From: Candidatus Paraprevotella stercoravium
Lineage (GTDB): Bacteria; Bacteroidota; Bacteroidia; Bacteroidales; Bacteroidaceae
DNA: 64,000 nucleotides
Direction of reading: 5' to 3'
NCBI GenBank assembly: GCA_944320795.1
Contig: CALUIU010000010.1
Coordinates: forward strand, 1-64,000
Shown here: positions 46,665-55,925 of the stretch, one piece after another
Position numbering within the stretch: the stretch's first letter is position 1
Layout of the letters: every line of letters starts with the position of its first letter
Program-made: the position numbers and the translations under genes
Notes under the pieces: generated by a model
Database searches by the model: none
What the model was told of the DNA's origin: nothing
What the model saw: the letters and a program-made list of their open reading frames with translations, nothing else

Positions 46665-46722
46665 AGAAAAAATAAGACCGTATCTGAATCTTTTTTAATT
46701 CAATAAAGAAACAGATACGGTC
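46665..46722 (-). terminator. Intrinsic terminator of the EF-G-like gene
   Basis: Arms GACCGTATCTG (46676-46686) and CAGATACGGTC (46712-46722) with a 25-nt loop, followed on minus by a T-rich tract. Confidence 0.75.
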
Positions 46723-46756
46723 ATAAAATTATTTTTTATTGTTTATCATCCTACAT

Positions 46757-48913
46757 TTATTCCGCACCCTCTGTAGCCTCAAATTGCTTGATAAGCTGAG
46801 CCTGAACATCGGCCGGAACCAACTCATAGCTGGCATACTTCATGATAAAGGAAGCACGACCACCGGTAAGCGAACTTAATGAGGTACTATAATTAGACAT
46901 TTCTTTCAACGGCACCTTTGCAACCAATTTCTCATATCCATTCTCACTGGACATTCCCAAAATCATACCGCGACGTCCCTGCAAGTCACTCATCACATCA
47001 CCCATCTTGTCTGAAGGAACGAATACCTCGACATCATAAATAGGTTCGAGCAACTTCGGAGCAGCATTCTTAAAGGCTTGGCTGAAAGCATTGCGACCGG
47101 CAAGCATAAATGACAATTCGTTGGAATCTACCGGATGCATCTTTCCGTCGTAAACAATGACACGAACATCGCGGGCATAAGAACCGGTAAGCGGTCCCTG
47201 TTCCATACGCTGCATCACTCCCTTCAGAATGGCCGGCATAAAGCGTGCGTCAATAGCACCACCCACTACCGAGTTGATGAATACCAGTTTACCACCCCAC
47301 TCCAAAGACACTTCTTCCTTACCTTTTATATTAATGCGATACTCCTGTCCGTCGAACTTATAGACTTCCGGATCGGGCATTCCTTCGTAATAAGGCTCAA
47401 CAATAAGATGTACCTCACCAAACTGACCGGCACCACCGGACTGTTTCTTATGACGATAGTCGGCACGGGCTGCCTTAGTGATGGTTTCACGATATGGAAT
47501 ACGCGGTTCATCAAACACGATATTAATTTTATCAATATTTTCTATACGCCATTTCAAAGTACGCAAGTGGAACTCACCCTGGCCGTGAAGCAGAATCTGA
47601 CGCAACTCCTTGCTCTGTTCTACCACCCATGTAGGATCCTCTTCGTGCATACGCCACAAAGCATTCATCATCTTCTCAGTCTCCGCCTCATTCTGGGCAC
47701 GCACCGCACGGGTATACTTCGGATTCGGATATTTGATGAAGTTGAAACGGTTCTCAGCATCCTTGGCGTTCAAGGTATTTCCAGTCTTTACATCTTTCAG
47801 TTTTACAGTGCAACCGATATCACCAGCCACCAATTCCTCAACTTTAATACGGTTCGGACCGGCGCAGACAAACAGCTGTGACATACGCTCCTTAGAACCG
47901 CGGTCGGCATTGGTCAGGTCATCGCCCTCGTGTACCTTACCGCTCATTACCTTGAAATACTGCACCTCACCGATATGCGGCTCTACAGCAGTCTTGAAGA
48001 AGTAAAGAGAAGTAGGTCCTTCAGAATCAGGTACCACTTCCATACCACGGGTATTGTGTACTTTAGGCATCTCGTTTACAAACGGAACGACATTGCCCAG
48101 GAACTCCATCAGACGACGCACACCCATATCTTTTCCGGCGCAAACACAGAATACCGGGAACATACTCCGGGCAGCCAATCCCTTGCGGATACCTTCGCGC
48201 ATCTCGTCCTCTGTCAGGCTCTCGCTTTCGAAGAATTTCTCCATCAGGCTTTCATCATTCTCGGCAGCAGCCTCAACCAAAGCCTTGTGCATCATCATAG
48301 CCTTCTCTTTCTGGTCTTCCGGAATCTCTTCAATGGTTGGTTCGCCACCATCCGGTCCCCAGGAATATTTTTTCATCAGCAACACATCAATCAATGAGTT
48401 GAACGAAGGGCCTGTTTCAATAGGATACTGCACCGGAACAACCTTATTGCCATAAATGGAAATCAACTGATCCAGAATCATATCGTAGTCACATTTCTCA
48501 TCATCCAGCTGGTTGACCAGGAATATCACCGGCTTACCCAGTTTCTCCGTATAACGGAAATGATTCTGTGTGCCAACCTCCGGACCATACTGTCCGTTTA
48601 GCAATAAAATGGCGGTATCTGTAACATTCAGTGCGGTAATGGCGCTTCCGATAAAGTCGTCCGCTCCCGGACAGTCAATGATATTCAGTTTTTTCTGGTT
48701 CCATTCTACATGAAATACAGAAGAAAAAACAGAGTATCCATATTCTTGTTCCACTGGGAAATAATCGCTTACTGTATTCTTTGCCGTGATTCTTCCTCTG
48801 CGTTTGATCAATCCGCTCTCATAGAGCAACGCTTCTGTCAAAGTGGTTTTACCTGAACCGTCATTTCCTAATAAGGCAATGTTCTTAATCTCATTTGTTT
48901 GATATATTCTCAT
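46757..48913 (-). CDS. fusA2: Elongation factor G paralog with altered GTPase motifs (EF-G2 type)
   Basis: A paralog of the translocase EF-G, 718 residues from the ATG at 48913 (MRIYQTNEIKNIALLG); the frame is open for 35 more codons upstream but with no homology. P-loop GNDGSGKTT (16-24) and G4 NQLD (134-137) are kept in altered form. The G3 motif is DCPGADDF (80-87) instead of DTPGHVDF, so the catalytic histidine is replaced by Ala84, and the switch I RGITI is changed to YGYSV. Domains II to V follow (including HLRTLKWRIEN and EPIYDVEVFVPSDKMGDVMSDLQGRRG). A Bacteroides EF-G2 without GTPase activity, important under carbon limitation and in the gut, is known; this gene fits it. Confidence 0.88.
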   Translation of the reverse strand: MRIYQTNEIKNIALLGNDGSGKTTLTEALLYESGLIKRRGRITAKNTVSDYFPVEQEYGYSVFSSVFHVEWNQKKLNIIDCPGADDFIGSAITALNVTDTAILLLNGQYGPEVGTQNHFRYTEKLGKPVIFLVNQLDDEKCDYDMILDQLISIYGNKVVPVQYPIETGPSFNSLIDVLLMKKYSWGPDGGEPTIEEIPEDQKEKAMMMHKALVEAAAENDESLMEKFFESESLTEDEMREGIRKGLAARSMFPVFCVCAGKDMGVRRLMEFLGNVVPFVNEMPKVHNTRGMEVVPDSEGPTSLYFFKTAVEPHIGEVQYFKVMSGKVHEGDDLTNADRGSKERMSQLFVCAGPNRIKVEELVAGDIGCTVKLKDVKTGNTLNAKDAENRFNFIKYPNPKYTRAVRAQNEAETEKMMNALWRMHEEDPTWVVEQSKELRQILLHGQGEFHLRTLKWRIENIDKINIVFDEPRIPYRETITKAARADYRHKKQSGGAGQFGEVHLIVEPYYEGMPDPEVYKFDGQEYRINIKGKEEVSLEWGGKLVFINSVVGGAIDARFMPAILKGVMQRMEQGPLTGSYARDVRVIVYDGKMHPVDSNELSFMLAGRNAFSQAFKNAAPKLLEPIYDVEVFVPSDKMGDVMSDLQGRRGMILGMSSENGYEKLVAKVPLKEMSNYSTSLSSLTGGRASFIMKYASYELVPADVQAQLIKQFEATEGAE

Positions 48914-49042
48914 GATGTAATATATTTTTAAGGTTTTAAGTTTTAACGAGTGGCAATTTATAAAAAAACATCGAAGACGCCATAAAAAAAAGAAGTTATT
49001 ATTTATGTTATTCAGCATGTTTCATAGTAACCATAAAATCAC

Positions 49043-49050
49043 TAACTTTG
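49043..49050 (+). promoter_or_regulatory. -7 element (TAACTTTG) of the hemW gene
   Basis: Perfect TAnnTTTG. An in-frame start at 49048 lies inside it, so the true start is the ATG at 49075. Confidence 0.65.
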
Positions 49051-49074
49051 TATCAAACTGATAATACAACGCTT

Positions 49075-50241
49075 ATGGCCGGAATTTATATTCATATCCC
49101 TTTCTGCAAACAACGCTGCATTTACTGCGACTTCTACTCCACAACCAATCAGGAAAAGGAAAACCGCTATATACAGGCAGTATGTACGGAACTGCAGCTA
49201 AGAAGATCTACGCTTTCGGACTCTATTCATACTATATATATAGGTGGAGGAACTCCTTCACTGCTGCACCCGGATTCTATAGCAAGACTCAGAGCAAGCA
49301 TCGGCCAGAATTATCAGGTAACATCCGATCTGGAATTTACTGTCGAAGCCAACCCGGACGATATTTCTGCGGAATGGCTTGAGACCATGTCGCGCATCGG
49401 CGTGAACCGCATCAGCATGGGAGTGCAGACTTTTCACGACGGTCATCTAAAACTGCTACGCCGACGCCACAACCGTGAAAAGGCCATTGAAGCCGTACAT
49501 CTCTGTCAGGCAAAAGGTTTCCGGAACATCAGTATTGATCTGATCTACGGATTACCGGGACAAACTCTGGAAGAATGGAAAGCAGATGTGGCACAAGCCA
49601 TAGCGCTGAACGTGCAGCATATCTCGGCATATGCTCTGATTTATGAAGAAAATACCGCACTGTGGCGCATGCGCGAACAGAATAAAGTACAGGAAGCCGA
49701 CGAGGAATTAAGTCTGAACATGTTTGAACATCTCATCAAGGAACTGGAAAACAACGGTTTTGAACATTATGAGATTTCCAATTTCGGGCTCCCAGGATTT
49801 CATTCCCGCCATAATTCTTCGTACTGGAACGATATTCCCTATTTAGGTTGCGGCGCATCTGCCCACTCTTTTATCGGAGAGGAACGAATGTATAACACCG
49901 CCAACATAGACCAATATATAGAAGATATAAACCGGTGTGAGGAACAAGATTTGCCATATAAGGAAATGTGTCACTGCGAAACGCTCAATCGTTACGAACA
50001 TTACAACGATCGGATTATCACCGGACTGAGAACAGCAGCCGGACTTGATCTTGACAGACTGGAAAAAGACTTCGGACAGGAATTAAAAGACTATTGCCTG
50101 AAAATGGCGGAACCATACCTAAAAGAACACACCTTACAAATAACCCGAGAAAAGGGATATCCGCAAGGTGTGCTTAAGCTGACTCGTCGGGGACTGTTTC
50201 TCTCCGACGGCATTATGAGTGATCTGCTTTGGGTGGACTGA
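49075..50241 (+). CDS. hemW: HemW-like radical SAM protein
   Basis: Radical SAM protein of the HemW/HemN-like family, 388 residues from ATG 49075 (MAGIYIHIPF). Cluster ligands are Cys11, Cys15 and Cys18 in CKQRCIYC. Further motifs are YIGGGTPSLL, EANPDD, MGVQTF and SIDLIYGLPGQT. HemW proteins act as haem chaperones and lack coproporphyrinogen oxidase activity; annotation as coproporphyrinogen III oxidase is common but doubtful. The C-terminal domain (LKLTRRGLFLSDGIMSDL) is the HemN_C type. It is divergent from the EF-G2 gene. Confidence 0.93.
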   Translation: MAGIYIHIPFCKQRCIYCDFYSTTNQEKENRYIQAVCTELQLRRSTLSDSIHTIYIGGGTPSLLHPDSIARLRASIGQNYQVTSDLEFTVEANPDDISAEWLETMSRIGVNRISMGVQTFHDGHLKLLRRRHNREKAIEAVHLCQAKGFRNISIDLIYGLPGQTLEEWKADVAQAIALNVQHISAYALIYEENTALWRMREQNKVQEADEELSLNMFEHLIKELENNGFEHYEISNFGLPGFHSRHNSSYWNDIPYLGCGASAHSFIGEERMYNTANIDQYIEDINRCEEQDLPYKEMCHCETLNRYEHYNDRIITGLRTAAGLDLDRLEKDFGQELKDYCLKMAEPYLKEHTLQITREKGYPQGVLKLTRRGLFLSDGIMSDLLWVD

Positions 50242-50258
50242 CCATCCAAAAACAGATA

Positions 50259-50951
50259 TTATTCTTCTTGATAACTGATCTCGTAAAAACAAGGATAAAC
50301 ACGGCTGCTGGCATCTTTCTGTCCCTGAGAATGAGGTACAATCAAACGCACCTTTGAAATAGGCTGGTCAGAACTTACCTGACGCCCTATATTAATATAG
50401 GTAAAGGGAATCAGCCAACCGGCAGGCACCGATTTATCCGCATAAGCAGTGTACATCGCACCCCAACCGGCAGAACTCATTACAAAACTACCAGAGATCG
50501 TACCAGAAGTATTGGATACCTCTATAATATCCGGTCTAGGTTCCCAGAAAATACTATTGTTTGTTGTCTGTACACTATCTGCCATAATATTAAATTCCGT
50601 ATAACGACAATAAACTCTTCTGGTTTCTCCTGATTTCAGTTTTTCTCCCGCTCCCTTGGAAATAATCTGCATGTATACTCCCGTGCTTTTAAAGAGAACG
50701 TACTCGTTCTTTTCAACATTAGTCATACTATCCTGCTGATAGAACTGTGATTCGGAAATTACATTAATCTTTCCGATATGAATCAGCGTATCCGTTTTAC
50801 TCTCCATCACGACCGCATCACGTCCGATAAAGGCCGAAATAGCTTTACGCTCTTTTTCTTTTTGTTCAGCATAAGTCTCTCCATCATTACAGGAAACCAA
50901 TCCTGCAACCAACAACACTCCAGCACTTAAAGCCGCTATTTTATTTTTCAT
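50259..50951 (-). CDS. DUF4827 lipoprotein (FKBP-like)
   Basis: A 230-residue lipoprotein with lipobox LVS-Cys21. The body matches DUF4827, a Bacteroidetes-specific family distantly similar to FKBP-type peptidyl-prolyl isomerases (QIISKGAGEKLKSGETRRVYCRY and later GSFVMSSAGWGAMYTAYADKSVPAGWLIPFTYINIGR). Its active-site residues differ from true FKBPs, so isomerase activity is doubtful. It is 13 bp after nrnA and is probably co-transcribed. Confidence 0.85.
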   Translation of the reverse strand: MKNKIAALSAGVLLVAGLVSCNDGETYAEQKEKERKAISAFIGRDAVVMESKTDTLIHIGKINVISESQFYQQDSMTNVEKNEYVLFKSTGVYMQIISKGAGEKLKSGETRRVYCRYTEFNIMADSVQTTNNSIFWEPRPDIIEVSNTSGTISGSFVMSSAGWGAMYTAYADKSVPAGWLIPFTYINIGRQVSSDQPISKVRLIVPHSQGQKDASSRVYPCFYEISYQEE

Positions 50952-50964
50952 TTTACTATATTTT

Positions 50965-51996
50965 TCACTTTAACAAATACGCATATTTCCGGACAGCCTT
51001 CTTGGCCAGGTCAATAGCCTCATCCAAAGTACACTCCAAAGTTCCTCCGGCAGCATTCAGATGTCCTCCTCCGTTAAAGAACTCGGCTGCCATCTGATTG
51101 CAAGGAAAATCATCAACAGAACGCAGAGATACCCGAATATTATCCTGCTCTGTATTCTCACGTAAAAAAATACTCAATTTATTTCCTTTAATCTGCAAAG
51201 GAATATTCACAAATCCCTCAGTATCTCCCTTTTTATGAGAAAAACGCTTTTGCTCTTCACGATCCAAAGAAAGAATCACAGAATGATACTCATGTAACTG
51301 CTCCATCTTCACGTAAAGCACATAGCCCAAAAGACGAAAACGCTCTGGTGAATATTCATAAAAGACATTGCGGTAAATCTTATCTTTATCTATACCTTTC
51401 TCCAACAATTTTCCGATAATATAATAGATATCGCTGCGTGAAGAATTATAAGTAAAGGCCCCTGTATCGGTCATCATTCCGGTATACAGACAGACAGCCT
51501 CATCATAACCCAACATATCCTCACCATAAAGCGCCACAAGCACACGATAAAGCAATTCACATGTAGAGCTCATCTGCGGAAAAGAAATCAGACAAGAAGC
51601 AAAGTCCTCAGGACCAAGATGATGATCTATCACAATTTTGGCAGCAGGACTCTCCCGGACTACGGTCTCCATTGTTGACAAACGCGACAATCCATTAAAA
51701 TCCAGACATACAAACAAATCTGCAGTCTGCAAAATCGGATTCAGCATTTCCTCATTCTTTTCATAAACCATCACTTCAGCAACACCTGGAAGCCAGTTCA
51801 AAAAATCCGGAAATATATTAGGAGTAATGGCAAACACCTCTTTGTTCTGATGTTTCAGCACACTTAACAAAGCAGTCAAAGCTCCCATCGCATCACCATC
51901 CGGCGAAACATGACAGGTTAAAACAATCTTCTGTGCCTTATCCAGAAGCATCTTCAGATCCGCTAACTGCTTTTCTGAAACCAGGGATTCAATCAT
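50965..51996 (-). CDS. nrnA: DHH/DHHA1 phosphoesterase, NrnA-like
   Basis: Cytoplasmic phosphoesterase of 343 residues, related to the bifunctional oligoribonuclease and pAp phosphatase NrnA. Motifs are CHVSPDGDAMG (28-38), DHH at 124-126 and the DHHA1 glycine-rich GGGHLNAAGG (309-318). It degrades nanoRNAs and 3'-phosphoadenosine 5'-phosphate in characterised homologues. Promoter at 52034-52041. It precedes a DUF4827 lipoprotein gene. Confidence 0.92.
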   Translation of the reverse strand: MIESLVSEKQLADLKMLLDKAQKIVLTCHVSPDGDAMGALTALLSVLKHQNKEVFAITPNIFPDFLNWLPGVAEVMVYEKNEEMLNPILQTADLFVCLDFNGLSRLSTMETVVRESPAAKIVIDHHLGPEDFASCLISFPQMSSTCELLYRVLVALYGEDMLGYDEAVCLYTGMMTDTGAFTYNSSRSDIYYIIGKLLEKGIDKDKIYRNVFYEYSPERFRLLGYVLYVKMEQLHEYHSVILSLDREEQKRFSHKKGDTEGFVNIPLQIKGNKLSIFLRENTEQDNIRVSLRSVDDFPCNQMAAEFFNGGGHLNAAGGTLECTLDEAIDLAKKAVRKYAYLLK

Positions 51997-52033
51997 ACGG
52001 TAAACTTATTCATTAGTAATAAATAATACAATA

Positions 52034-52041
52034 CAAAGATA
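52034..52041 (-). promoter_or_regulatory. -7 element (TATCTTTG) of the nrnA operon
   Basis: CAAAGATA on plus is a perfect TAnnTTTG on minus, 38 bp upstream of the nrnA ATG. Confidence 0.6.
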
Positions 52042-52065
52042 GTATATTTCTTGCCTATTTCTGTC

Positions 52066-54210
52066 TCAGAAAGCAACTTTTAACGCTCCTTTCCGGCGCA
52101 TATCATGATAAATCCATTGCTTACGGACACACAAATGCAAATATTTCTTATACTCTGAGTCTGTCAAAGATGCATCCAAAACAACCATCTCCGGAGACAA
52201 TTGCTGCAGAACATGCTCCAAATCACCTTGAAATCCACGGCTCAAGAACAAATAATCCAAACGCTTTAGACTCCCCCAACAAACATTTTCCGGAATTTCT
52301 CCATGCAAAAAACCCAAGCAGAAATTCCGGGTGAACAGTAATCCGTTTTCGTTAATCAAATAATTATCTGAATAAGACTTTTGCGACAAGACCACGGGAT
52401 AATCTTCTGTAAAACGATCCCAAAAGGTTCCTTTAATATATGCGTAGTTACGCCAATCCACACATTTATGTGTTTGAAGCAGATAATTCTGATTCCGGGA
52501 AAATATAATATGCACAGAGGGAGCCCTATAATTATTGTAAAACACCAATAAAGGAAAAGATTGAGTCATTTTCCGCCTTTCCCACTCATGCACCAATATA
52601 AAGCCAAATATAAAGACCATCAAAGCCAAGGCCGGGAGCAACTTACGACGAAACATCAGAAAAGTTATTCCGGCAATCAATCCCAAATAAATAAAGATAA
52701 CCTCAGACCAGGAAATATAATAAGGTCCCAAAACAGCATTCGGCCAGGTAGAAAACCAGTGCAATACCCTATGCTGACTCTCAATAAGTAAAGAGATACC
52801 TTGCAGCAAAGGAAGCGCTATCCATTTTACTGAGAAGCACAATAAATAAACAGGTAACGCATACAATAAAAACAAAGAGAGAAATGACAATATCAACGTT
52901 GCCCACACACTCGTTGTCGCCACATAATGAAAATAATAAACGACCAAAGGAAAAGTCGCTACTTGTGCAGCCAGAGAAACTGCGATTCCTGACCATAGAT
53001 TTTGCAAAACCATCCATCGGAAGCGGAACAATGTTTCGATACGTTTCTGCAAAACCAGGATTCCCGACATTGCAGCAAAGGAAAGTTGAAATCCAACATC
53101 ATAAAGAGTATCCGGATCTGCCAAAAGCATCAGTGAGGCTGTCCAAAACAAAATATTCAGAGTAAAACCACGCCGATGTATCATCATACCATATATAGAA
53201 AAAGAATACATGATTGATGCACGCACCAAAGATACCGGCATCCCGGCCAGAAGTGTATAAGCCCAGATTAAGACAAAAGCCAAAAAGCCAAACAACCATT
53301 TCCAACGTGTATACTTCAATCCATGGGAAAAGGCATAATAAAAGACAAACATAAGAATGCCCAAATGCATCCCGGAAAGAGCCAGAACATGCGTTGTCCC
53401 CGTACGGGAATAAAGTTCCTCTGTCTCTGAAGACAGAAATGCTTTCTCACCCATAGCCAATGCAGCATACACAGAAAAAGCCTCTCCCTGTAAACCGTCC
53501 TCCCGCAATTGATTCACCAGGTCTTGTCTTAATCTCAGAAAAAACAACCGCGCTCGGTCTGACCAGGAAACGCTCTGATATAAGATAGCGTATTCCCTAC
53601 TGTTTTCCGGAATCACTTTCCATTGGTTTTGAAACAACATAGTCTGCCCCACAATTCCAGAGCGCTTTAAATAAGCAGCATAATCAAACTCATACGGATT
53701 GCCAGAAGGACGCAAAGGAGATATTGAAGAATAAAAAAACAACATATCTCCAACAGACAGATCCAAACTTGCTGTATCTTTCCAAACCGACAACTGGACT
53801 TTTTCAGCTGGCCGCCAAAGCGAGTCTTCCGAAAAACGGGTCAGAACCAAAGCTTCTGCACGTACTGTTTTTTCTGTTTCCCTCGGCTGAGTCAGCAATA
53901 AGACCTGATATCCCTGCTTTGCTTCCGGAAATTTGCATTCTGCCCTCCATGTGGAAAAGCTTCCCACAACAAATCCCAAAACTACCCAAAGAGAAGTAAA
54001 CACTGATGTCCAGACCATTATAAAACGGTTTGTGTCGTGTCGGGACTTCCAAAGCTCCAACACGACACAAGCCACCATAAGCATTAAAAGCAGAAAGCCA
54101 TAATACTTTATTCCACCTATCTGAAAGGCAGAAAGACCTATCCCCAACAATAAAGGTAACAACACCCTCAACCCGGGATAGGCTTGCCCGATATTTCTTT
54201 TATACTGCAA
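52066..54210 (-). CDS. comEC: ComEC/Rec2-type DNA-uptake protein with degenerate C-terminal domain
   Basis: A polytopic membrane protein of 714 residues. The N-terminal DUF4131 domain is followed by the Competence domain, with the signature THVLALSGMHLG. ComEC proteins form the inner-membrane channel for DNA import. The C-terminal 170 residues sit where the metallo-beta-lactamase-like nuclease is in many ComEC proteins, but they contain LDYLFLSRGFQGDLE in place of the HxHxDH ligand motif, so the domain is degenerate or absent. The first usable start is a TTG at 54210, 3 bp after the rpe stop with a stop codon just upstream; translational coupling is likely. Confidence 0.88.
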   Translation of the reverse strand: MQYKRNIGQAYPGLRVLLPLLLGIGLSAFQIGGIKYYGFLLLMLMVACVVLELWKSRHDTNRFIMVWTSVFTSLWVVLGFVVGSFSTWRAECKFPEAKQGYQVLLLTQPRETEKTVRAEALVLTRFSEDSLWRPAEKVQLSVWKDTASLDLSVGDMLFFYSSISPLRPSGNPYEFDYAAYLKRSGIVGQTMLFQNQWKVIPENSREYAILYQSVSWSDRARLFFLRLRQDLVNQLREDGLQGEAFSVYAALAMGEKAFLSSETEELYSRTGTTHVLALSGMHLGILMFVFYYAFSHGLKYTRWKWLFGFLAFVLIWAYTLLAGMPVSLVRASIMYSFSIYGMMIHRRGFTLNILFWTASLMLLADPDTLYDVGFQLSFAAMSGILVLQKRIETLFRFRWMVLQNLWSGIAVSLAAQVATFPLVVYYFHYVATTSVWATLILSFLSLFLLYALPVYLLCFSVKWIALPLLQGISLLIESQHRVLHWFSTWPNAVLGPYYISWSEVIFIYLGLIAGITFLMFRRKLLPALALMVFIFGFILVHEWERRKMTQSFPLLVFYNNYRAPSVHIIFSRNQNYLLQTHKCVDWRNYAYIKGTFWDRFTEDYPVVLSQKSYSDNYLINENGLLFTRNFCLGFLHGEIPENVCWGSLKRLDYLFLSRGFQGDLEHVLQQLSPEMVVLDASLTDSEYKKYLHLCVRKQWIYHDMRRKGALKVAF

Positions 54211-54213
54211 TGC

Positions 54214-54864
54214 TTACAAGTTATTCAGGAATTCAATTTCCTCCAATGGGTTTTCAGCCTTAAAAACAGCATTTCCGGCAACCAAGACATCAACACCAGC
54301 CTCTACCAATTGCTTTCCGGTTTCACGGTTCACTCCTCCGTCCACTTCTATCAGGGCCTTCGATCCGGTGCGCTCAATCAATACACGCAGTTCCTTTACC
54401 TTTTCCAAAGTATGAGGAATGAACTTCTGACCACCAAATCCCGGATTTACAGACATCAACATAACCAAATCCAAATCATCGATAATATCAGCCAGCATAC
54501 TTACCGGAGTCGCAGGGTTAAGGGTTACTCCTGCTTTCATCCCTGCCTCCTTGATCTGCTGTACCACACGATGCAAATGCGGACAGGCCTCAAAATGCAC
54601 ATTCATGGTGTAGGCACCCAAAGCTTTAACCTCTTGAATAAACTTTTCAGGCTGTACAATCATCAAATGTACATCCAATTTCTTTTCACACAACTCTGCT
54701 ACATATTTCAGCACCGGAAAACCGAAAGAAATATTCGGCACAAAAACTCCGTCCATCACATCAATATGCAACCACTCACATTTACTTTGGTTTATCATTG
54801 CCAGATCGGTTTTCAAATCTCCGAAATTAGCTGACAATAATGAAGGGGAAACTATCGTACTCAT
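54214..54864 (-). CDS. rpe: Ribulose-phosphate 3-epimerase
   Basis: Pentose-phosphate pathway enzyme of 216 residues that interconverts ribulose 5-phosphate and xylulose 5-phosphate. Conserved TIM-barrel motifs are SLLSANF, HIDVMDGVFVPN, HLMI, NPATP, SVNPGFGGQKFI and EVDGGVN. It is co-transcribed with comEC (3 bp gap). Promoter at 54878-54885. Confidence 0.97.
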   Translation of the reverse strand: MSTIVSPSLLSANFGDLKTDLAMINQSKCEWLHIDVMDGVFVPNISFGFPVLKYVAELCEKKLDVHLMIVQPEKFIQEVKALGAYTMNVHFEACPHLHRVVQQIKEAGMKAGVTLNPATPVSMLADIIDDLDLVMLMSVNPGFGGQKFIPHTLEKVKELRVLIERTGSKALIEVDGGVNRETGKQLVEAGVDVLVAGNAVFKAENPLEEIEFLNNL

Positions 54865-54877
54865 AGGTTTTTATTTA

Positions 54878-54885
54878 CAAAGTTA
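54878..54885 (-). promoter_or_regulatory. -7 element (TAACTTTG) of the rpe-comEC operon
   Basis: CAAAGTTA on plus is TAACTTTG on minus, 13 bp before the ATG at 54864. Confidence 0.6.
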
Positions 54886-54941
54886 GCGAAAATCCGGAGA
54901 TTCCGCCTTGTATATCTCAGAAAAAACACAAAAAGAGCACA

Positions 54942-55079
54942 TTAACTTAATAAAAGCTCCAGAAATTCATCTTTATCAACCTCAACAGCTCTATAATTTC
55001 GAGCAAATTTTTTTAGAAAAGCAATTGTAGAGGCTTTTGGAGCCACTTTATCATCTTTAGTAAAATAATCCATAGGCAT
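54942..55079 (-). CDS. 45-residue hypothetical protein after the ECF sigma factor gene
   Basis: The reading frame encodes MPMDYFTKDDKVAPKASTIA followed by FLKKFARNYRAVEVDKDEFL and ending ELLLS. The combination of an N-terminal DYFTKDDKVAPK-type stretch with a helix TIAFLKKFARNYR resembles short proteins of unknown function in Bacteroides, though I cannot confirm this without a search. It sits between the rpe promoter and the sigma-factor gene, 84 bp after that gene's stop on the same strand. No terminator or separate promoter was clear. Confidence is moderate because it is short. Confidence 0.5.
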   Translation of the reverse strand: MPMDYFTKDDKVAPKASTIAFLKKFARNYRAVEVDKDEFLELLLS

Positions 55080-55163
55080 CAATACTTCATCATGTTATGA
55101 TAATAACGTGATGCCCTGTTTTATATTATCCCGTAATGTATTTTTTTTACGTTCTTTATAATT

Positions 55164-55763
55164 TCAGGAAGCAGCTGTAACTAAAGATGTGCGACGGAGC
55201 GTATACATTTTCCGCAAGTTAATCAGCGCATAACGCATGCGCCCCAAAGCTGTATTAATACTGATGTCCAGAATATCGGCAATCTCACGGAACGACAAGT
55301 CCTGATAAAATCGCATAAATACAATTTCACGCTGATTTTGTGGAAGACGCTCAACCATACGGCGCACTTCATCGTGTGTCTGTTCACAAATAAGACTGGC
55401 CTCCACATTATCTTCCAGCAAATTCCTTTCATAAATATGGTTTTGATCAATCGGATCCGGCAAAGAAACACACTCCTTCCTGTCTTGTCGAAACTGGTCC
55501 ACAATATAATTATGAGCAATACGCATGATCCAAGAAGAAAACTTTCCGCTGAAGACATAACGTTTCTGCTGCATCATCATAATGGCTTTCACAAAAGTTT
55601 CCTGAAAGACATCATTTGCCAGCTCTTCATCACGCACTAAAAAGAAAATATAGGAAAACAATTTATTTTGATGCCTTTCCAACAAGACATCAAACGCTTC
55701 ATTATTGCCTGCAATATATGCCTGTACCAACTCATCGTCGGCAGCATCTGAAAATCGCTTCAT
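55164..55763 (-). CDS. ECF-type RNA polymerase sigma factor
   Basis: A 199-residue sigma-70 family factor of the ECF type. I start it at the ATG at 55763 (MKRFSDAADDELVQAYIAGNN), since the longer frame has no homology upstream. Region 2 includes LFSYIFFLVRDEELANDVFQETFVKAI and WIMRIAHNYIVDQFRQ; region 4 includes LPQNQREIVFMRFYQDLSFREIADILDISINTALGRMRYAL. The anti-sigma factor gene often found next to ECF factors is missing, so its control is different; the 45-codon gene downstream is too short for one. It separates fmt from rpe. Confidence 0.92.
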   Translation of the reverse strand: MKRFSDAADDELVQAYIAGNNEAFDVLLERHQNKLFSYIFFLVRDEELANDVFQETFVKAIMMMQQKRYVFSGKFSSWIMRIAHNYIVDQFRQDRKECVSLPDPIDQNHIYERNLLEDNVEASLICEQTHDEVRRMVERLPQNQREIVFMRFYQDLSFREIADILDISINTALGRMRYALINLRKMYTLRRTSLVTAAS

Positions 55764-55925
55764 TACTATGTCATTTAAAATTAAAGTAATGTTTTCTCTA
55801 TAGGCAATATGGTTTTTAAAGTTTATAATTATTTTGCTTCGAGGAGCAAAATAAGTGAATTTATACATATAATGCAACTTTACACTAAGATAAAGTTGCA
55901 TTTTAACATTTTCGGCTTGTATAAA

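Noticed and set aside
55764-55901. Longer start of the ECF sigma factor
   Set aside because: The upstream 46 codons are AT-rich and lack similarity to sigma factor region 2.
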